Assembly (NCBI RefSeq): GCF_900104085.1
Contig: NZ_FNLD01000004.1
Coordinates: 62,001 to 126,000 of the forward strand
Source: Pseudoxanthomonas sp. CF125
GTDB lineage: Bacteria > Pseudomonadota > Gammaproteobacteria > Xanthomonadales > Xanthomonadaceae
DNA: 64,000 nucleotides
Direction: 5' to 3'
Each line of letters starts with the position of its first letter. The first letter of the stretch is position 1. Under the pieces are notes generated by a model. That model was given only the letters and a program-made list of their open reading frames with translations, was not told the DNA's origin and made no database searches. Positions 51,951 to 60,876 of the stretch are shown here, piece by piece. The position numbers and the translations under genes were made by a program.

Positions 51951-52622
51951 TTAGTCCGGCTGCGCCTCGCTGTTGATGTCGCGGCTTTCCAGCACCCGGC
52001 TGGGTCCGCCGCGCGCGGTCGCGTTGATCATGGCCAAACCCACGCGCTCGGAAGTCGTCATTCCACCCGGCGCGTAGCGCACGGCCAGCGACAACAGCGG
52101 CGCCGTCGCCGCGTAGATGGCGCGTATCCACCCGACCTTGGGCCGTACGCCATGCAGAGGTTGGATGCCGCCAGGCCTGAACAGATAGACGGCCTTGAAC
52201 GGCAGGCGCAGCAATGCGTTTTCGGTGCGGCCCTTGATCCTGGCCCACATCGACCGTCCTTGCTCGCTGGAGTCGGTATTGGCGCCGCTGACGTAGATGA
52301 AGGTCATGCCGGGATTGAGCCGGGCCAGCACGTCGGCCACGGCCAGGGTCATGTCGTAGGTGATGCGCTTGTACTCGGCTTCGGCCATGCCGACCGAGGA
52401 CACGCCAAGGCAGTAGAAGCATGCGTCGTAACCTCGCAGCCGGTCCTCTACGGCCGACAGGTCGTACAGATCGGCATGGACCAGTTCCTGCAGCTTGGCG
52501 TCCTGGCGTCCGCTGGCGGTGCGGCCGAGCGAAAGCACGTGTTCGACCCGCCGATCGCGCAGACACTCGATCAATACGCCTTGTCCGACCATTCCGCTGG
52601 CGCCCAACAGGATTATTCTCAT
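51951..52622 (-). CDS. NAD(P)-binding atypical SDR/epimerase protein
   Basis: This 223-residue protein starts MRIILLGASGMVGQGVLIECL, with the GxxGxxG nucleotide loop. It contains HADLYDLSAVEDRLRGYDACFYCLGVSS and FIYVSGANTDSSEQGRSMWARIKGRTENALLRLP, as in NmrA-like or UPF0105-type atypical short-chain dehydrogenases. The usual YxxxK pair is not seen, so it may be a redox sensor. The open frame further upstream, which reaches 53702, is out of proportion and is discarded; ATG 52622 fits the family start. Confidence 0.87.
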   Translation of the reverse strand: MRIILLGASGMVGQGVLIECLRDRRVEHVLSLGRTASGRQDAKLQELVHADLYDLSAVEDRLRGYDACFYCLGVSSVGMAEAEYKRITYDMTLAVADVLARLNPGMTFIYVSGANTDSSEQGRSMWARIKGRTENALLRLPFKAVYLFRPGGIQPLHGVRPKVGWIRAIYAATAPLLSLAVRYAPGGMTTSERVGLAMINATARGGPSRVLESRDINSEAQPD

Positions 52623-52697
52623 TGCCGCTTCCCCGATAATGGAGGAAGAGTAACCCGCCCGCCCTACTATCCGCCGATTCGGCTCCACGAGACTCCC

Positions 52698-53207
52698 ATG
52701 AACAATTACATCGCCTTGTTGCGCGCGGTAAACGTCGGCGGAACCGGAAAACTTCCCATGGCCGATCTGCGCGCGATGTGCGAGTCGGCCGGTTTCCAGG
52801 ACGTGCGCACTTACATCGCCAGTGGCAACGTGGTGTTGCGAAGCACGTCCACTGCGGCGCAGGTGAAGGCGACGCTGGAAGCGTCTTTGGCGCGGTATGC
52901 CGGAAAGCCGGTAGGGGTGCTGCTGCGCACCGCTGCCGAGATGGCGGCGGTCCTGGCCGCCAACCCCTTTCCGAAGGCTGCGCCCAACCGTGTCGTGGCG
53001 ATCTTCCTGGACAACGCACCGCCCGCGGACACGCTGGCCACGCTCAGCCATCGCAACGGAGAAGAAGTGGTCTTGGGAAAACGCGAGATCTATGTGCACT
53101 ACGGCGAGGGCATGGCCGATTCGAAGCTCAAGATCCCCGCAGCAAAGAGTGGGACGGGCCGCAACATGAACACGGTCTCCCGACTGGCGGCAATGGCGAT
53201 GGAGTGA
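52698..53207 (+). CDS. DUF1697 family protein
   Basis: This 169-residue protein starts MNNYIALLRAVNVGGTGKLPMADLRAMCESAGFQDVRTYIASGNVVL and ends with SKLKIPAAKSGTGRNMNTVSRLAAMA, both DUF1697 hallmarks. The family has a ferredoxin-like fold of unknown function. ATG 52698 is chosen because the family begins with this block; the frame runs open far upstream without family residues. Confidence 0.92.
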   Translation: MNNYIALLRAVNVGGTGKLPMADLRAMCESAGFQDVRTYIASGNVVLRSTSTAAQVKATLEASLARYAGKPVGVLLRTAAEMAAVLAANPFPKAAPNRVVAIFLDNAPPADTLATLSHRNGEEVVLGKREIYVHYGEGMADSKLKIPAAKSGTGRNMNTVSRLAAMAME

Positions 53208-53399
53208 TGCGCCGCACGACGGAGCGCTACCGGCGCTTCGCTTCCGTGAATTGCGCGTGCACGGGAACTTCCCGTCATCGAGGGTGCATTCATCCTTGGT
53301 TTTGTTCGTTTCCCGGACACGCACTAGACTGGGCCCATCGCGCGACATCGCGATGCTGCGCCCCAGCGGTGCTCCCCTCATCCCGGAAAGCGACGCGGC

Positions 53400-54521
53400 A
53401 TGCCCATTCCAAAAAGGTTTCTGTTCGTTCTGGCCGTCTGCCTGACGGCCTGTCAGCAAAAGGCTCCGGTCCAGGCTCCGGTCAGGATTGTCGATGTGCC
53501 CGCCAACGCAGGGCAGGGCGGCGCGCTGAGTGGCGGATCGCCGGCGCCCGCGCCGGTCGCGCGCAAAACCGATGTGTTGAAAGGCACGGATTGGCCGGCG
53601 GTCGAGTTGACTTCCGGAGAGGCTTCGATCAGCTGCGAATCCGTTCCGATCGAAGCCAAGGGTCCGATCAGGGAGAAAGATCAAGTCGAAGTAAACGGTC
53701 AAATCGAAGAGACGAGCGGTCAGACGCTCACCGATCTCTCGTATGCGGAGGTAACCGCAGCGCTGGAAAAATGTAAAGAACCCGGAACCCTTCGATTGAA
53801 CTACGAGGGCAAGATCGCGACCGATTTCACCGCCCTGGTGGAGCGAGTGGGCAATGTCGCCGAGCGGCTGAAAATAGAGCAGCGCATCCTGGATCTGGAT
53901 TCAAGCGGCGGCCACGTGGAAGACGCCATGAAGGCGGGCGACGCCATCGGCGCCTCGCAATGGACCATCCGCGTGGGGGAGCACGCCATCTGCCACAGCG
54001 CCTGCGTGTTGATACTGGCTGCGGGCGACGATCGCCAGATCGCCGGCAAGGTCGGTATCCACCGGATGATCCGCGTGGACTCCACCGCGACCACGCGCGC
54101 GGAGCTGAGCCAGGAGCTGCGCGAGGTCTACGAAAACATGAAGGAATACCTGGAGCGCAATGGCGCGTCGGTGGCGGTCGCGGATCTGATGATGACCGTG
54201 CCCAACCGTAAGCTGCGGCTGCTGTCGGCGGACGAGCTGGTGGAATACGGGCTGGATGGCACCAATGCCGTGCAGGACGATCTTGAGCGCATCCGGCTGA
54301 CGCGCAAATGCGGCGAGGATTTCGTGCGGCGCAAGGACGAATTCATGCGCGCCTTCGAGCGTGAATGCCAGTTGCCCGACAGCTCCGCAGAGAAGGTGGA
54401 TGCTTGCGGGTTGGCGTTGCGGGAAAGCTTCGGCTTCCCCGACGGCAAATGTCCCATCGAAAGTCCGCTCTCCGCCCATGGCGACACGCGGCCGGCGGCC
54501 GGCAATGTAGGCAGCGAATAG
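53400..54521 (+). CDS. ClpP/crotonase-fold lipoprotein
   Basis: This 373-residue protein has a lipobox signal (FLFVLAVCLTAC). A Pro/Ala-rich linker and a domain like the COG3904 periplasmic proteins follow. Blocks are RILDLDSSGGHVEDAMKAGDAI, ICHSACVLILAAGDD with Ser in the nucleophile-like position after the helix, and GKVGIHRMI. A long helical part and four more Cys residues are at the C-terminus (KCGEDF, ERECQL, DACGLA, GKCPIE). It may be a serine protease or an inactive relative; the full triad is not visible. Confidence 0.75.
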   Translation: MPIPKRFLFVLAVCLTACQQKAPVQAPVRIVDVPANAGQGGALSGGSPAPAPVARKTDVLKGTDWPAVELTSGEASISCESVPIEAKGPIREKDQVEVNGQIEETSGQTLTDLSYAEVTAALEKCKEPGTLRLNYEGKIATDFTALVERVGNVAERLKIEQRILDLDSSGGHVEDAMKAGDAIGASQWTIRVGEHAICHSACVLILAAGDDRQIAGKVGIHRMIRVDSTATTRAELSQELREVYENMKEYLERNGASVAVADLMMTVPNRKLRLLSADELVEYGLDGTNAVQDDLERIRLTRKCGEDFVRRKDEFMRAFERECQLPDSSAEKVDACGLALRESFGFPDGKCPIESPLSAHGDTRPAAGNVGSE

Positions 54522-54561
54522 CCCGGCCTTCGATCAGCGTGTCGATGCAGCTGTGAGCGCC

Positions 54562-54633
54562 GCAGGAGCGACGTGAGTCGCGAATCCACAACGCCGAAAC
54601 TTTCCCTTGCTTCGCGACTCACGTCGCTCCTAC
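54562..54633. repeat. GCAGGAGCGACGT inverted repeat (family A, copy 4)
   Basis: GCAGGAGCGACGTGAGTCGC at 54562 pairs with GCGACTCACGTCGCTCCTAC ending at 54633. It lies between convergent genes. CTA 54630-54632 is the reverse-strand TAG stop of the GIY-YIG gene. Confidence 0.9.
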
Positions 54634-54911
54634 GCGCTCACTGCCCATTCTTCGCACAAGGCCCGCTTCTGCGCCGCCGTCAGCTGCTTGATGCGGTATT
54701 CCGCGCGGCTGGCCTCGGAGCGATCGGCGTACGCGCATTGGCCCAGCAGACGTAGCGGCGGATGCGCGCGGGTGTAGCGCGCTCCTTTGCCTGCCACATG
54801 CTTCGCATAGCGCGACGCCACGTCGATGGCGATGCCGGTATACAGGCTGCCGTCGCGGCATTCGATCAGGTAGACGTACCAGGACGAGGACGGTTTTTGA
54901 TGTCCGGGCAT
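54630..54911 (-). CDS. GIY-YIG family protein
   Basis: This 93-residue protein has WYVYLIECRDGSLYTGIAIDVASRYAKHVAGKGARYTRAH, the single-domain UPF0213/YhbQ type of GIY-YIG nuclease. Conserved Tyr, Arg and Glu positions appear (YVYLI, YTGI, SEASRAEY). YhbQ-like proteins have weak or uncertain nuclease activity. The stop codon is contributed by the family A repeat, 12 bases past the last family residues. Confidence 0.9.
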   Translation of the reverse strand: MPGHQKPSSSWYVYLIECRDGSLYTGIAIDVASRYAKHVAGKGARYTRAHPPLRLLGQCAYADRSEASRAEYRIKQLTAAQKRALCEEWAVSA

Positions 54912-54996
54912 AAATGACCTGTCTTCGTTGGCCGTACCAGTGGTTGTCGATAAGGCCGCTCTCGACTTCGGGCTGCGGCAAGGCGTACGCGGAAAC

Positions 54997-55221
54997 TCAG
55001 TGGGACGGGTCGATCACGCGAATGGTCACGTCGTCCAGCTGCACGGTCTGGCCTGCGCGGATCTTGCAGGTCTTGCGCAGTTCGGTAGCGCCGTCCACCG
55101 AGACCGCGCCGCTGGCCACCAGCGCCTTGCCCGCGCCGCCGCTGTCGCACAGTCCCGCCAGCTTCAACAGCTGGTTCAGTTCTACATGGTCGCGTTCCAG
55201 TTCGAATTCGAGGACTATCAT
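54997..55221 (-). CDS. YbcJ-like RNA-binding S4 domain protein
   Basis: This 74-residue protein is a bare S4 domain: ELNQLLKLAGLCDSGGAGKALVASGAVSVDGATELRKTCKIRAGQTV. YbcJ-like proteins are small RNA-binding peptides of unknown target. ATG 55221 is used; the open frame to 55296 adds non-family sequence. It is co-directional with the GIY-YIG gene downstream. Confidence 0.85.
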   Translation of the reverse strand: MIVLEFELERDHVELNQLLKLAGLCDSGGAGKALVASGAVSVDGATELRKTCKIRAGQTVQLDDVTIRVIDPSH

Positions 55222-55338
55222 GGTCTGGCGGACAACCTTGCGGAAGAAGACGCATTGCGGGGCGGCAGGATCGCACGACGCCATCGCCGCCGCCAACGCC
55301 TGTCAGCTTGTCGATCAAGTCTGCGGCAGCGGACAGAT

Positions 55339-56016
55339 TCATTCCTTCTCGAACTGCGCGATCTCGTCGAAGATGCGCTGTGCCTTGAGTAGGCTGCCGC
55401 CAGTAACGCTGTCCTCCATCGCCTTGGCCAATCTGGGGCGTTTGGCGCTACGCGACCAGCGATGGAACCACCAGGTCGCCAGCAGGCCGGCAACGCCGAT
55501 GCCCAGGCCGATCCAGACCACCGAGGGGGCCCTGGCATACAGGTCCACGCCAGCCAGGCCGGACAACACCATCAAGACCGGAACCCACATCAGCCACCAG
55601 GGCAGCCCGGCGATCATGCCGTTGATGATGTAGAAGCGGCGTAGCTTGGCGAGTTGCTTCTGAATGGCCAGCACCGGCGCGGAGTAATCGATGGTCCTGA
55701 TCAGGCCCATGGTGCAGCCCGCCAGCGCGATGGTCGCCACGCCGTAGACATGCACGAAAATACCGGCCAGCAACAACGGCAGCGGCGGCCTGCTTTCAAG
55801 CCCGGCCCACAGGCAGCCCGCCAACAAGACGAAGGGCAGGCCGATGAGCAGCATCTGGGCCAGCTGACCCCAGAACAGCGGACGCAGGCTGGTGCGGGCC
55901 TTTTCCAGCTTCTTGTCCTTGAACAGCTCAAGATTGATGCGGTTGTTCTGTTCCAGCCGGCGATCCAGCGCTTGCCAGGTGGCTTTCAGTTCGTCGAGTT
56001 CCATGATGTTTTCCAT
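55339..56016 (-). CDS. Membrane protein paired with an ECF sigma factor
   Basis: This 225-residue protein has a charged N-terminus (ELDELKATWQALDRRLEQNN) and four hydrophobic helices at about 47-68, 76-101, 130-152 and 164-184. A charged tail follows. It begins 15 bases after the sigma-factor stop on the same strand. By position it is a candidate anti-sigma factor, although it has no recognised RsiW or zinc-binding motif, so this is inference. The LDELKxxWQxLDxRLEQ start recurs in proteins beside such sigma genes. Confidence 0.75.
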   Translation of the reverse strand: MENIMELDELKATWQALDRRLEQNNRINLELFKDKKLEKARTSLRPLFWGQLAQMLLIGLPFVLLAGCLWAGLESRPPLPLLLAGIFVHVYGVATIALAGCTMGLIRTIDYSAPVLAIQKQLAKLRRFYIINGMIAGLPWWLMWVPVLMVLSGLAGVDLYARAPSVVWIGLGIGVAGLLATWWFHRWSRSAKRPRLAKAMEDSVTGGSLLKAQRIFDEIAQFEKE

Positions 56017-56031
56017 GATCGTCTTGTCGGG

Positions 56032-56550
56032 TCAGATTTCGTTGCGGATGCGCTGCTTGAGGCGGCTGATCTTGGTGGCCACGTTGGTTTCGCTGATGCC
56101 CAGGATTTCGGCGATCTGGCGATAGCTCTGGTCTTCCAGATACAGCAGCAGCAAGGCGCGGTTGAGCTTGTCCAGCTGCGCGATGAAGCGGTGCAGGGCG
56201 CGCACCTGCTGGTCGGTTTCGTGATCGGCGCCGTTGTCGTCGGCGATGTCGTGCAGGGTTTCGTCCAGCGGCACCGAGTGCTTGCCCCGGCGCGCGGTGC
56301 CGCGCACATGGGTGATGGCCACGTTCAGCGCGATCCGGTACATCCAGGTCGAAAACGGCCTTTCGGCGTCGTAACCGGGAAAGGCGCGCCATAGCTGGGC
56401 GGCGATCTCCTGGACAAGTTCGGCGCGGTCCTCCGGATGGAAGCCGTAGGTGTTGGCGACCTTGAAAACGATCCCGCGGTGCCGTTCCAGCAGCTCGCCG
56501 AAGCGCTCCTGCGGTTGCGTTTCCCCTGCCATGATTGCCATCTGCCCCAT
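56032..56550 (-). CDS. ECF-type RNA polymerase sigma factor
   Basis: This 172-residue protein has region 2 at about residues 20-85 (AELVQEIAAQLWRAFPGYDAERPFSTWMYRIALNVAITHVR). Region 4 is at about 120-170 (LDKLNRALLLLYLEDQSYRQIAEILGISETNVATKISRLKQRI), ending in the helix-turn-helix. It fits the extracytoplasmic-function class. The 4-helix membrane protein 15 bases downstream is probably its regulator. An alternative ATG is six codons in. Confidence 0.93.
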   Translation of the reverse strand: MGQMAIMAGETQPQERFGELLERHRGIVFKVANTYGFHPEDRAELVQEIAAQLWRAFPGYDAERPFSTWMYRIALNVAITHVRGTARRGKHSVPLDETLHDIADDNGADHETDQQVRALHRFIAQLDKLNRALLLLYLEDQSYRQIAEILGISETNVATKISRLKQRIRNEI

Positions 56551-56650
56551 TCAGCTGCCTGCGCGATTGTGCTGGTCTGCACCATGATTCGCACCGGCGC
56601 GGCGAAAATCACGGCTCGGCGCGCCCAATGCGCCAATAAAGTGGGCAGGG

Positions 56651-57763
56651 ATGAACAAAACCAGCCATACGCCGACGGATGTCATTGCGCTGTCTTCACG
56701 GGTCCCTGACAATCGGGGTTCCCATGGGAGATATTTCTTGAGTTCCGACCTTCAGGCGTCCACCACGGCCGCCCAGCTACGCAAGTTGTGCTCGCATTTC
56801 GCCAAGCCGCGCCTGAGCCGCGCCATCTGGCAGCTGCTCAACACCCTGCCGCCCTTGCTGGCCATCTGGGCGCTGATGGCCTGGAGCGTGGTCGATCAAT
56901 GGGGCTACGGCTGGACGCTGCTGATGGCCGTTCCCGCCGCCGGCTTCTATGTGCGCCTGTTCATCATCCAGCACGACTGCGGCCACGGTTCCTTCTTCGC
57001 CAGCGAGCGCGCCAACCATATCGTCGGCGCAAGCCTGGGACTGATCACCCTGTTCCCGTTCGGCTACTGGAAGAAAACCCACGCGATCCATCACGGCACC
57101 TCCGGCAATCTGGACCGCCGCGAGATGGGCGACATCGAAACGCTGACTGTGGCCGAGTACGAATCGCGTTCGTGGTTCGGCCGCTTCTGCTACCGCTTCT
57201 ACCGCAGCACGCCGGTGCTGCTGGGCATCGGCCCGCTGTACCAGTTCGTCATCAAGCACCGCTTCCCGTTCGACCTTCCTTTCAGCTGGAAGAAAGAATG
57301 GGCCAGCGTGATGCTCAACAACCTGATGCTGCTGATCGTCGGCGGTTCGCTTGGTTTCGCGATCGGCTGGCATACCGTGCTGCTGGTGCATCTGCCGATC
57401 GTGCTGTTGGCCGGCGCCATCGGCGTGTGGCTGTTCTACGTGCAGCACACCTTCGAAGGCGCCTACTGGACCAACAAGGAAGAGTGGGACGCCGGCAAGG
57501 CCGCGGTCTCGGGCAGCTCGTACTTCGACCTGCCGGCCGTGCTGCACTGGTTCACCGGCAACATCGGCTACCACCACATCCACCACCTGGCCAGCCGCAT
57601 CCCCAACTACCGGCTGCGCGAGGCTTTCGAGTCCAGCGAACTGCTGCAGTCGGCCCCGCGCCTGACTTTGTGGTCAAGCCTGAAGTGCGCCCGCCTCAAG
57701 CTGTGGGACGAGCAGTCCCGGCGCATGGTCGGCTTCGGCTATCGGGCCAAGGCGCTGGCCTAA
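56651..57763 (+). CDS. Fatty acid desaturase
   Basis: This 370-residue integral-membrane di-iron enzyme has the three His boxes: HDCGH at 108-112, HAIHH at 144-148 and HHIHH in [15 protein letters not shown] near 303. Membrane helices flank them ([69 protein letters not shown]). It introduces a double bond into membrane acyl chains, aiding cold adaptation. ATG 56651 is used but no good Shine-Dalgarno is close; a start at TTG 56738 would remove 29 residues with no effect on the domains. Confidence 0.9.
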   Translation: MNKTSHTPTDVIALSSRVPDNRGSHGRYFLSSDLQASTTAAQLRKLCSHFAKPRLSRAIWQLLNTLPPLLAIWALMAWSVVDQWGYGWTLLMAVPAAGFYVRLFIIQHDCGHGSFFASERANHIVGASLGLITLFPFGYWKKTHAIHHGTSGNLDRREMGDIETLTVAEYESRSWFGRFCYRFYRSTPVLLGIGPLYQFVIKHRFPFDLPFSWKKEWASVMLNNLMLLIVGGSLGFAIGWHTVLLVHLPIVLLAGAIGVWLFYVQHTFEGAYWTNKEEWDAGKAAVSGSSYFDLPAVLHWFTGNIGYHHIHHLASRIPNYRLREAFESSELLQSAPRLTLWSSLKCARLKLWDEQSRRMVGFGYRAKALA

Positions 57764-57771
57764 CAATTGTT

Positions 57772-57840
57772 GTAGGGCGGGTTTTAACCCGCCGTCAGGC
57801 TGTCGCGACCACCCGAAAGGCGGGTTAAAACCCGCCCTAC
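57772..57840. repeat. GTAGGGCGGGTTTTAACCCGCC inverted repeat (family I)
   Basis: GTAGGGCGGGTTTTAACCCG at 57772 pairs with CGGGTTAAAACCCGCCCTAC ending at 57840. It lies between the co-directional desaturase and helicase genes and could act as terminator of the first. Confidence 0.88.
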
Positions 57841-57952
57841 GCCATCCGCACAGCCTGCGCTGAATACCGGTTTAGGGCGACAGCTCTTGTCCCAGGGCGC
57901 ACAATATCGCCTTGCGTAGGCCCTGTTCCGGGGCGCGCCGGAGTTTTCTGTC

Positions 57953-59971
57953 ATGTCCAACGAGTCGCCCAACGAGTCCAACCCCCCCCTTCTTTTCGCC
58001 GATCTTGGCCTTTCCGAGCCCGTCATGGCCTCGGTCACCGAGGTGGGCTACGAGTCCCCTTCGCCCATTCAGGCGGCCACCATCCCGGCGCTGCTGCAAG
58101 GCAAGGACGTGCTTGGCCAGGCCCAGACCGGCACCGGCAAGACCGCCGCCTTCGCGCTGCCGATCCTGTCGCGCCTCAAGCTGGACCAGAGGAAGCCGCA
58201 GGCGCTGGTGCTGGCGCCGACCCGCGAACTGGCCATCCAGGTGGCCGAAGCCTTCCAGCGCTACGCCCGCAAGATTCCCGGGTTCGTGGTGCTGCCGATC
58301 TACGGCGGGCAAGGCTATGCGCCGCAGCTGACCGCATTGAAGCGCGGCGTGCACGTGGTGGTGGGAACGCCGGGCCGGGTCATAGACCATCTGGACCGCG
58401 GCACCCTGGACCTGTCCGAACTAACCACATTGGTGCTGGACGAAGCCGATGAAATGCTGCGCATGGGCTTCATCGACGATGTCGAGGCGGTACTGAAGAA
58501 GACCCCGCCGACACGCCAGGTCGCCCTGTTCTCGGCGACCATGCCGCAGGTGATCCGCCGCATCGCCCAGACCTACCTGCACGATCCGCAGGAAGTCACC
58601 ATCACTTCCAAGACCACCACCGCGACCAACATCCGCCAGCGTTACTGGTTCGTCAGCGGCATGCACAAGCTGGATGCGCTGACCCGGATCCTGGAAGCCG
58701 AACCCTACGAAGCCATGATCGTGTTCGCCCGCACCAAGGCCGGAACCGAAGAGCTGGCGCAGAAGCTGCAGGCGCGCGGGTTGGCCGCCGCCGCCATCAA
58801 CGGCGACATCCAGCAGCAGCAGCGCGAGCGCACCATCCAACAGTTGAAGGACGGCAAGCTGGACATCCTGGTGGCTACCGACGTGGCCGCGCGTGGCCTG
58901 GATGTGGAGCGCATCAGCCATGTGCTGAACTACGACATTCCCTACGACACCGAAAGCTATGTGCACCGCATCGGCCGCACCGGTCGCGCCGGCCGTAGCG
59001 GCGATGCGATCCTGTTCGTCACCCCGCGCGAGAAGGGCATGCTGCGTTCGATCGAACGCGCCACCCGCCAGCCGATCGACGAGATGAAGCTGCCCAGCGT
59101 GGAAGCGGTGAACGACCGCCGCGTGGAGCGCTTCCTGGGCCGCATCACCGACACGCTGGCCACCGGAGAACCGGGCGAATACCGTTCGCTGGTCGAACGC
59201 TATGAGCAGGAACACAACGTGCCCATGGTGGACATCGCCGCGGCCCTGGCCCGCTTGCTGCAGGGCGAAACGCCGCTGCTGCTGCGTCCGGACCGCACGC
59301 CCGCACCGGCGGCGCAGGCTTACGAACGCAACGAGCGCCATGAACGCAGCGAACGCCCTGCGCGTCCGCAGCGCAGTGAACGTCCGGCCACCGGCGAGCG
59401 GCCTGCCTATGCCGAACGCCCTGCGCGCGAAGAGCGTCCTGCGCCGCGTCGCGAGGAGTCTTCCGCACCGTTCGAACGGCCGGCCGCGCGCAGCTTCGAC
59501 AAGCCTGCGCGCGAAACTTCGCGCATCGAACGCCCCAGCTTCGACAAGCCGACCGCTGAACGCCCGCGCATCGACAAGGGCGCGCCGCGCGAGAAGCCCG
59601 ATGTGGGCATGGAGTCATTCCGCATCGAAGTGGGCCACGCGCATGGCGTGAAGCCGGCCAACATCGTCGGCGCCATCGCCAACGAGGCTGGCCTGGACAG
59701 CAAGTACATCGGCCGCATCGACATCCAGGACGACTACACCGTGCTGGATCTGCCCGAAGGCATGCCCAAGGAACTGCTGATGCACCTGAAGAAGGTGTGG
59801 GTGTCCGGTCAGCAGCTCCGTATCCACAAGGTGGGCGAGGGCGATACCGGCGGCGATGCCGCGCCGCGCAAGTTCAAGCCGGCGGCAGCGCGCACCGGCA
59901 AGCCCTCCGGCTTCAAGCCGGGCCCTCCTGGCAAGCTGCATCGCAAAGGGCCGCCCAAGCCGCGCGAGTAA
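57953..59971 (+). CDS. deaD: DEAD-box ATP-dependent RNA helicase
   Basis: This 672-residue helicase has the Q motif region (VGYESPSPIQAATIPALLQGKDVLG), motif I AQTGTGKTAAF, motif II DEAD, motif III SAT, and the late IVFARTKAGTEELA and HRIGRTGRAGR motifs. An Arg/Glu/Pro-rich linker (repeated ERPA units, about residues 440-545) leads to a DbpA-type RNA-binding domain (FRIEVGHAHGVKPANIVGAIANEAGL...IHKV). It ends in a basic tail. The layout matches CsdA/DeaD, which acts in ribosome assembly and cold growth. Confidence 0.93.
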   Translation: MSNESPNESNPPLLFADLGLSEPVMASVTEVGYESPSPIQAATIPALLQGKDVLGQAQTGTGKTAAFALPILSRLKLDQRKPQALVLAPTRELAIQVAEAFQRYARKIPGFVVLPIYGGQGYAPQLTALKRGVHVVVGTPGRVIDHLDRGTLDLSELTTLVLDEADEMLRMGFIDDVEAVLKKTPPTRQVALFSATMPQVIRRIAQTYLHDPQEVTITSKTTTATNIRQRYWFVSGMHKLDALTRILEAEPYEAMIVFARTKAGTEELAQKLQARGLAAAAINGDIQQQQRERTIQQLKDGKLDILVATDVAARGLDVERISHVLNYDIPYDTESYVHRIGRTGRAGRSGDAILFVTPREKGMLRSIERATRQPIDEMKLPSVEAVNDRRVERFLGRITDTLATGEPGEYRSLVERYEQEHNVPMVDIAAALARLLQGETPLLLRPDRTPAPAAQAYERNERHERSERPARPQRSERPATGERPAYAERPAREERPAPRREESSAPFERPAARSFDKPARETSRIERPSFDKPTAERPRIDKGAPREKPDVGMESFRIEVGHAHGVKPANIVGAIANEAGLDSKYIGRIDIQDDYTVLDLPEGMPKELLMHLKKVWVSGQQLRIHKVGEGDTGGDAAPRKFKPAAARTGKPSGFKPGPPGKLHRKGPPKPRE

Positions 59972-60013
59972 ACCAAGGCGTCGGTAGAATCAGGCCGTCG
60001 CCAACTCAACGTC

Positions 60014-60112
60014 GTCATCCCCGCGAAGGCGGGGACCCAGCGACTTTGCTTTTGCCTTTTACTCGTAAGCTTAAAGCGGAAGTCACTGGGTTCCCGCCTT
60101 CGCGGGAATGAC
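60014..60112. repeat. GTCATCCCCGCGAAGGCGGGG inverted repeat (family C, copy 3)
   Basis: GTCATCCCCGCGAAGGCGGG at 60014 pairs with CCCGCCTTCGCGGGAATGAC ending at 60112. It lies between deaD and rluF, 38 bases before the rluF start. Confidence 0.88.
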
Positions 60113-60149
60113 GGACCCTATTTGCCAGCGCTAACTGCGAATTTCATCC

Positions 60150-60869
60150 ATGACCACCCGCCTCAACAAACACATCGCCGAAACCGGCTTCTGCTCGCGC
60201 CGCGAAGCAGACCGGCTGATCGCCGACCGCCGCGTCACCGTCAACGGCATGCCCGCGGGCATGGGTGCGGTGGTGGGCGAGGGCGATGAGGTCAAGGTGG
60301 ACGGACAGGAGCTGCGCGCACGCCAGAAAAAAGCTGGCGGCCGCAAGCACGTGTACATCATGTTGAACAAGCCGGTGGGCATCACCTGCACTACCGAGCA
60401 GGCGGTGGAAGGCAACATCATCGACTTCATCGATCACCAGGAACGCATTTTCCCGATCGGCCGCCTGGACAAGGATTCCGAGGGCCTGATCCTGCTGACC
60501 AGCAACGGCGACATCGTCAACGAGATCCTGCGCGCCGAGAACAAGCACGAGAAGGAATACCACGTGGCGGTGAACAAGCCGGTCACCGATGAATTCCTGC
60601 GCGGTATGGCGCGCGGCGTGCGCGTGCACAACCAGACCACGCTGCCGTGCAAGACCGCCAAGCTGGCCAAGTTCGGTTTCCGCGTCGTGCTGACCCAAGG
60701 TCTCAACCGGCAGATCCGCCTGATGTCGGCGGCGTTCGACTACCGGGTCAAGCAATTGCGCCGGGTGCGCATCGACAACCTCAAACTGGGCGCGTTGAAG
60801 CCCGGCCAGTGGCGCAATCTCACCGAGATAGAATTGCGGGGACTGCTGCCTCAGCGCACCGAGTGGTGA
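60150..60869 (+). CDS. rluF: 23S rRNA pseudouridine synthase F
   Basis: This 239-residue protein has an N-terminal S4 domain (RLNKHIAETGFCSRREADRLIADRRVTVNG) and an RsuA/RluB-type synthase domain. The active-site block FPIGRLDKDSEGLILLTSNGD holds the catalytic Asp in GRLD. QGLNRQIRLMSAAF completes the family pattern. Among the family, FPIGRLDKDSEGL and the missing long C-terminal extension point to RluF, which modifies U2604 and tRNA-Tyr in E. coli. Confidence 0.9.
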   Translation: MTTRLNKHIAETGFCSRREADRLIADRRVTVNGMPAGMGAVVGEGDEVKVDGQELRARQKKAGGRKHVYIMLNKPVGITCTTEQAVEGNIIDFIDHQERIFPIGRLDKDSEGLILLTSNGDIVNEILRAENKHEKEYHVAVNKPVTDEFLRGMARGVRVHNQTTLPCKTAKLAKFGFRVVLTQGLNRQIRLMSAAFDYRVKQLRRVRIDNLKLGALKPGQWRNLTEIELRGLLPQRTEW

Positions 60870-60876
60870 GAGGCGT

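Noticed and set aside
51951-53702. Long extension of the NAD-binding protein to 583 residues
   Set aside because: The extra 360 codons overlap DUF1697 in antisense and do not match any family; the GASGMVG start at 52622 is natural.
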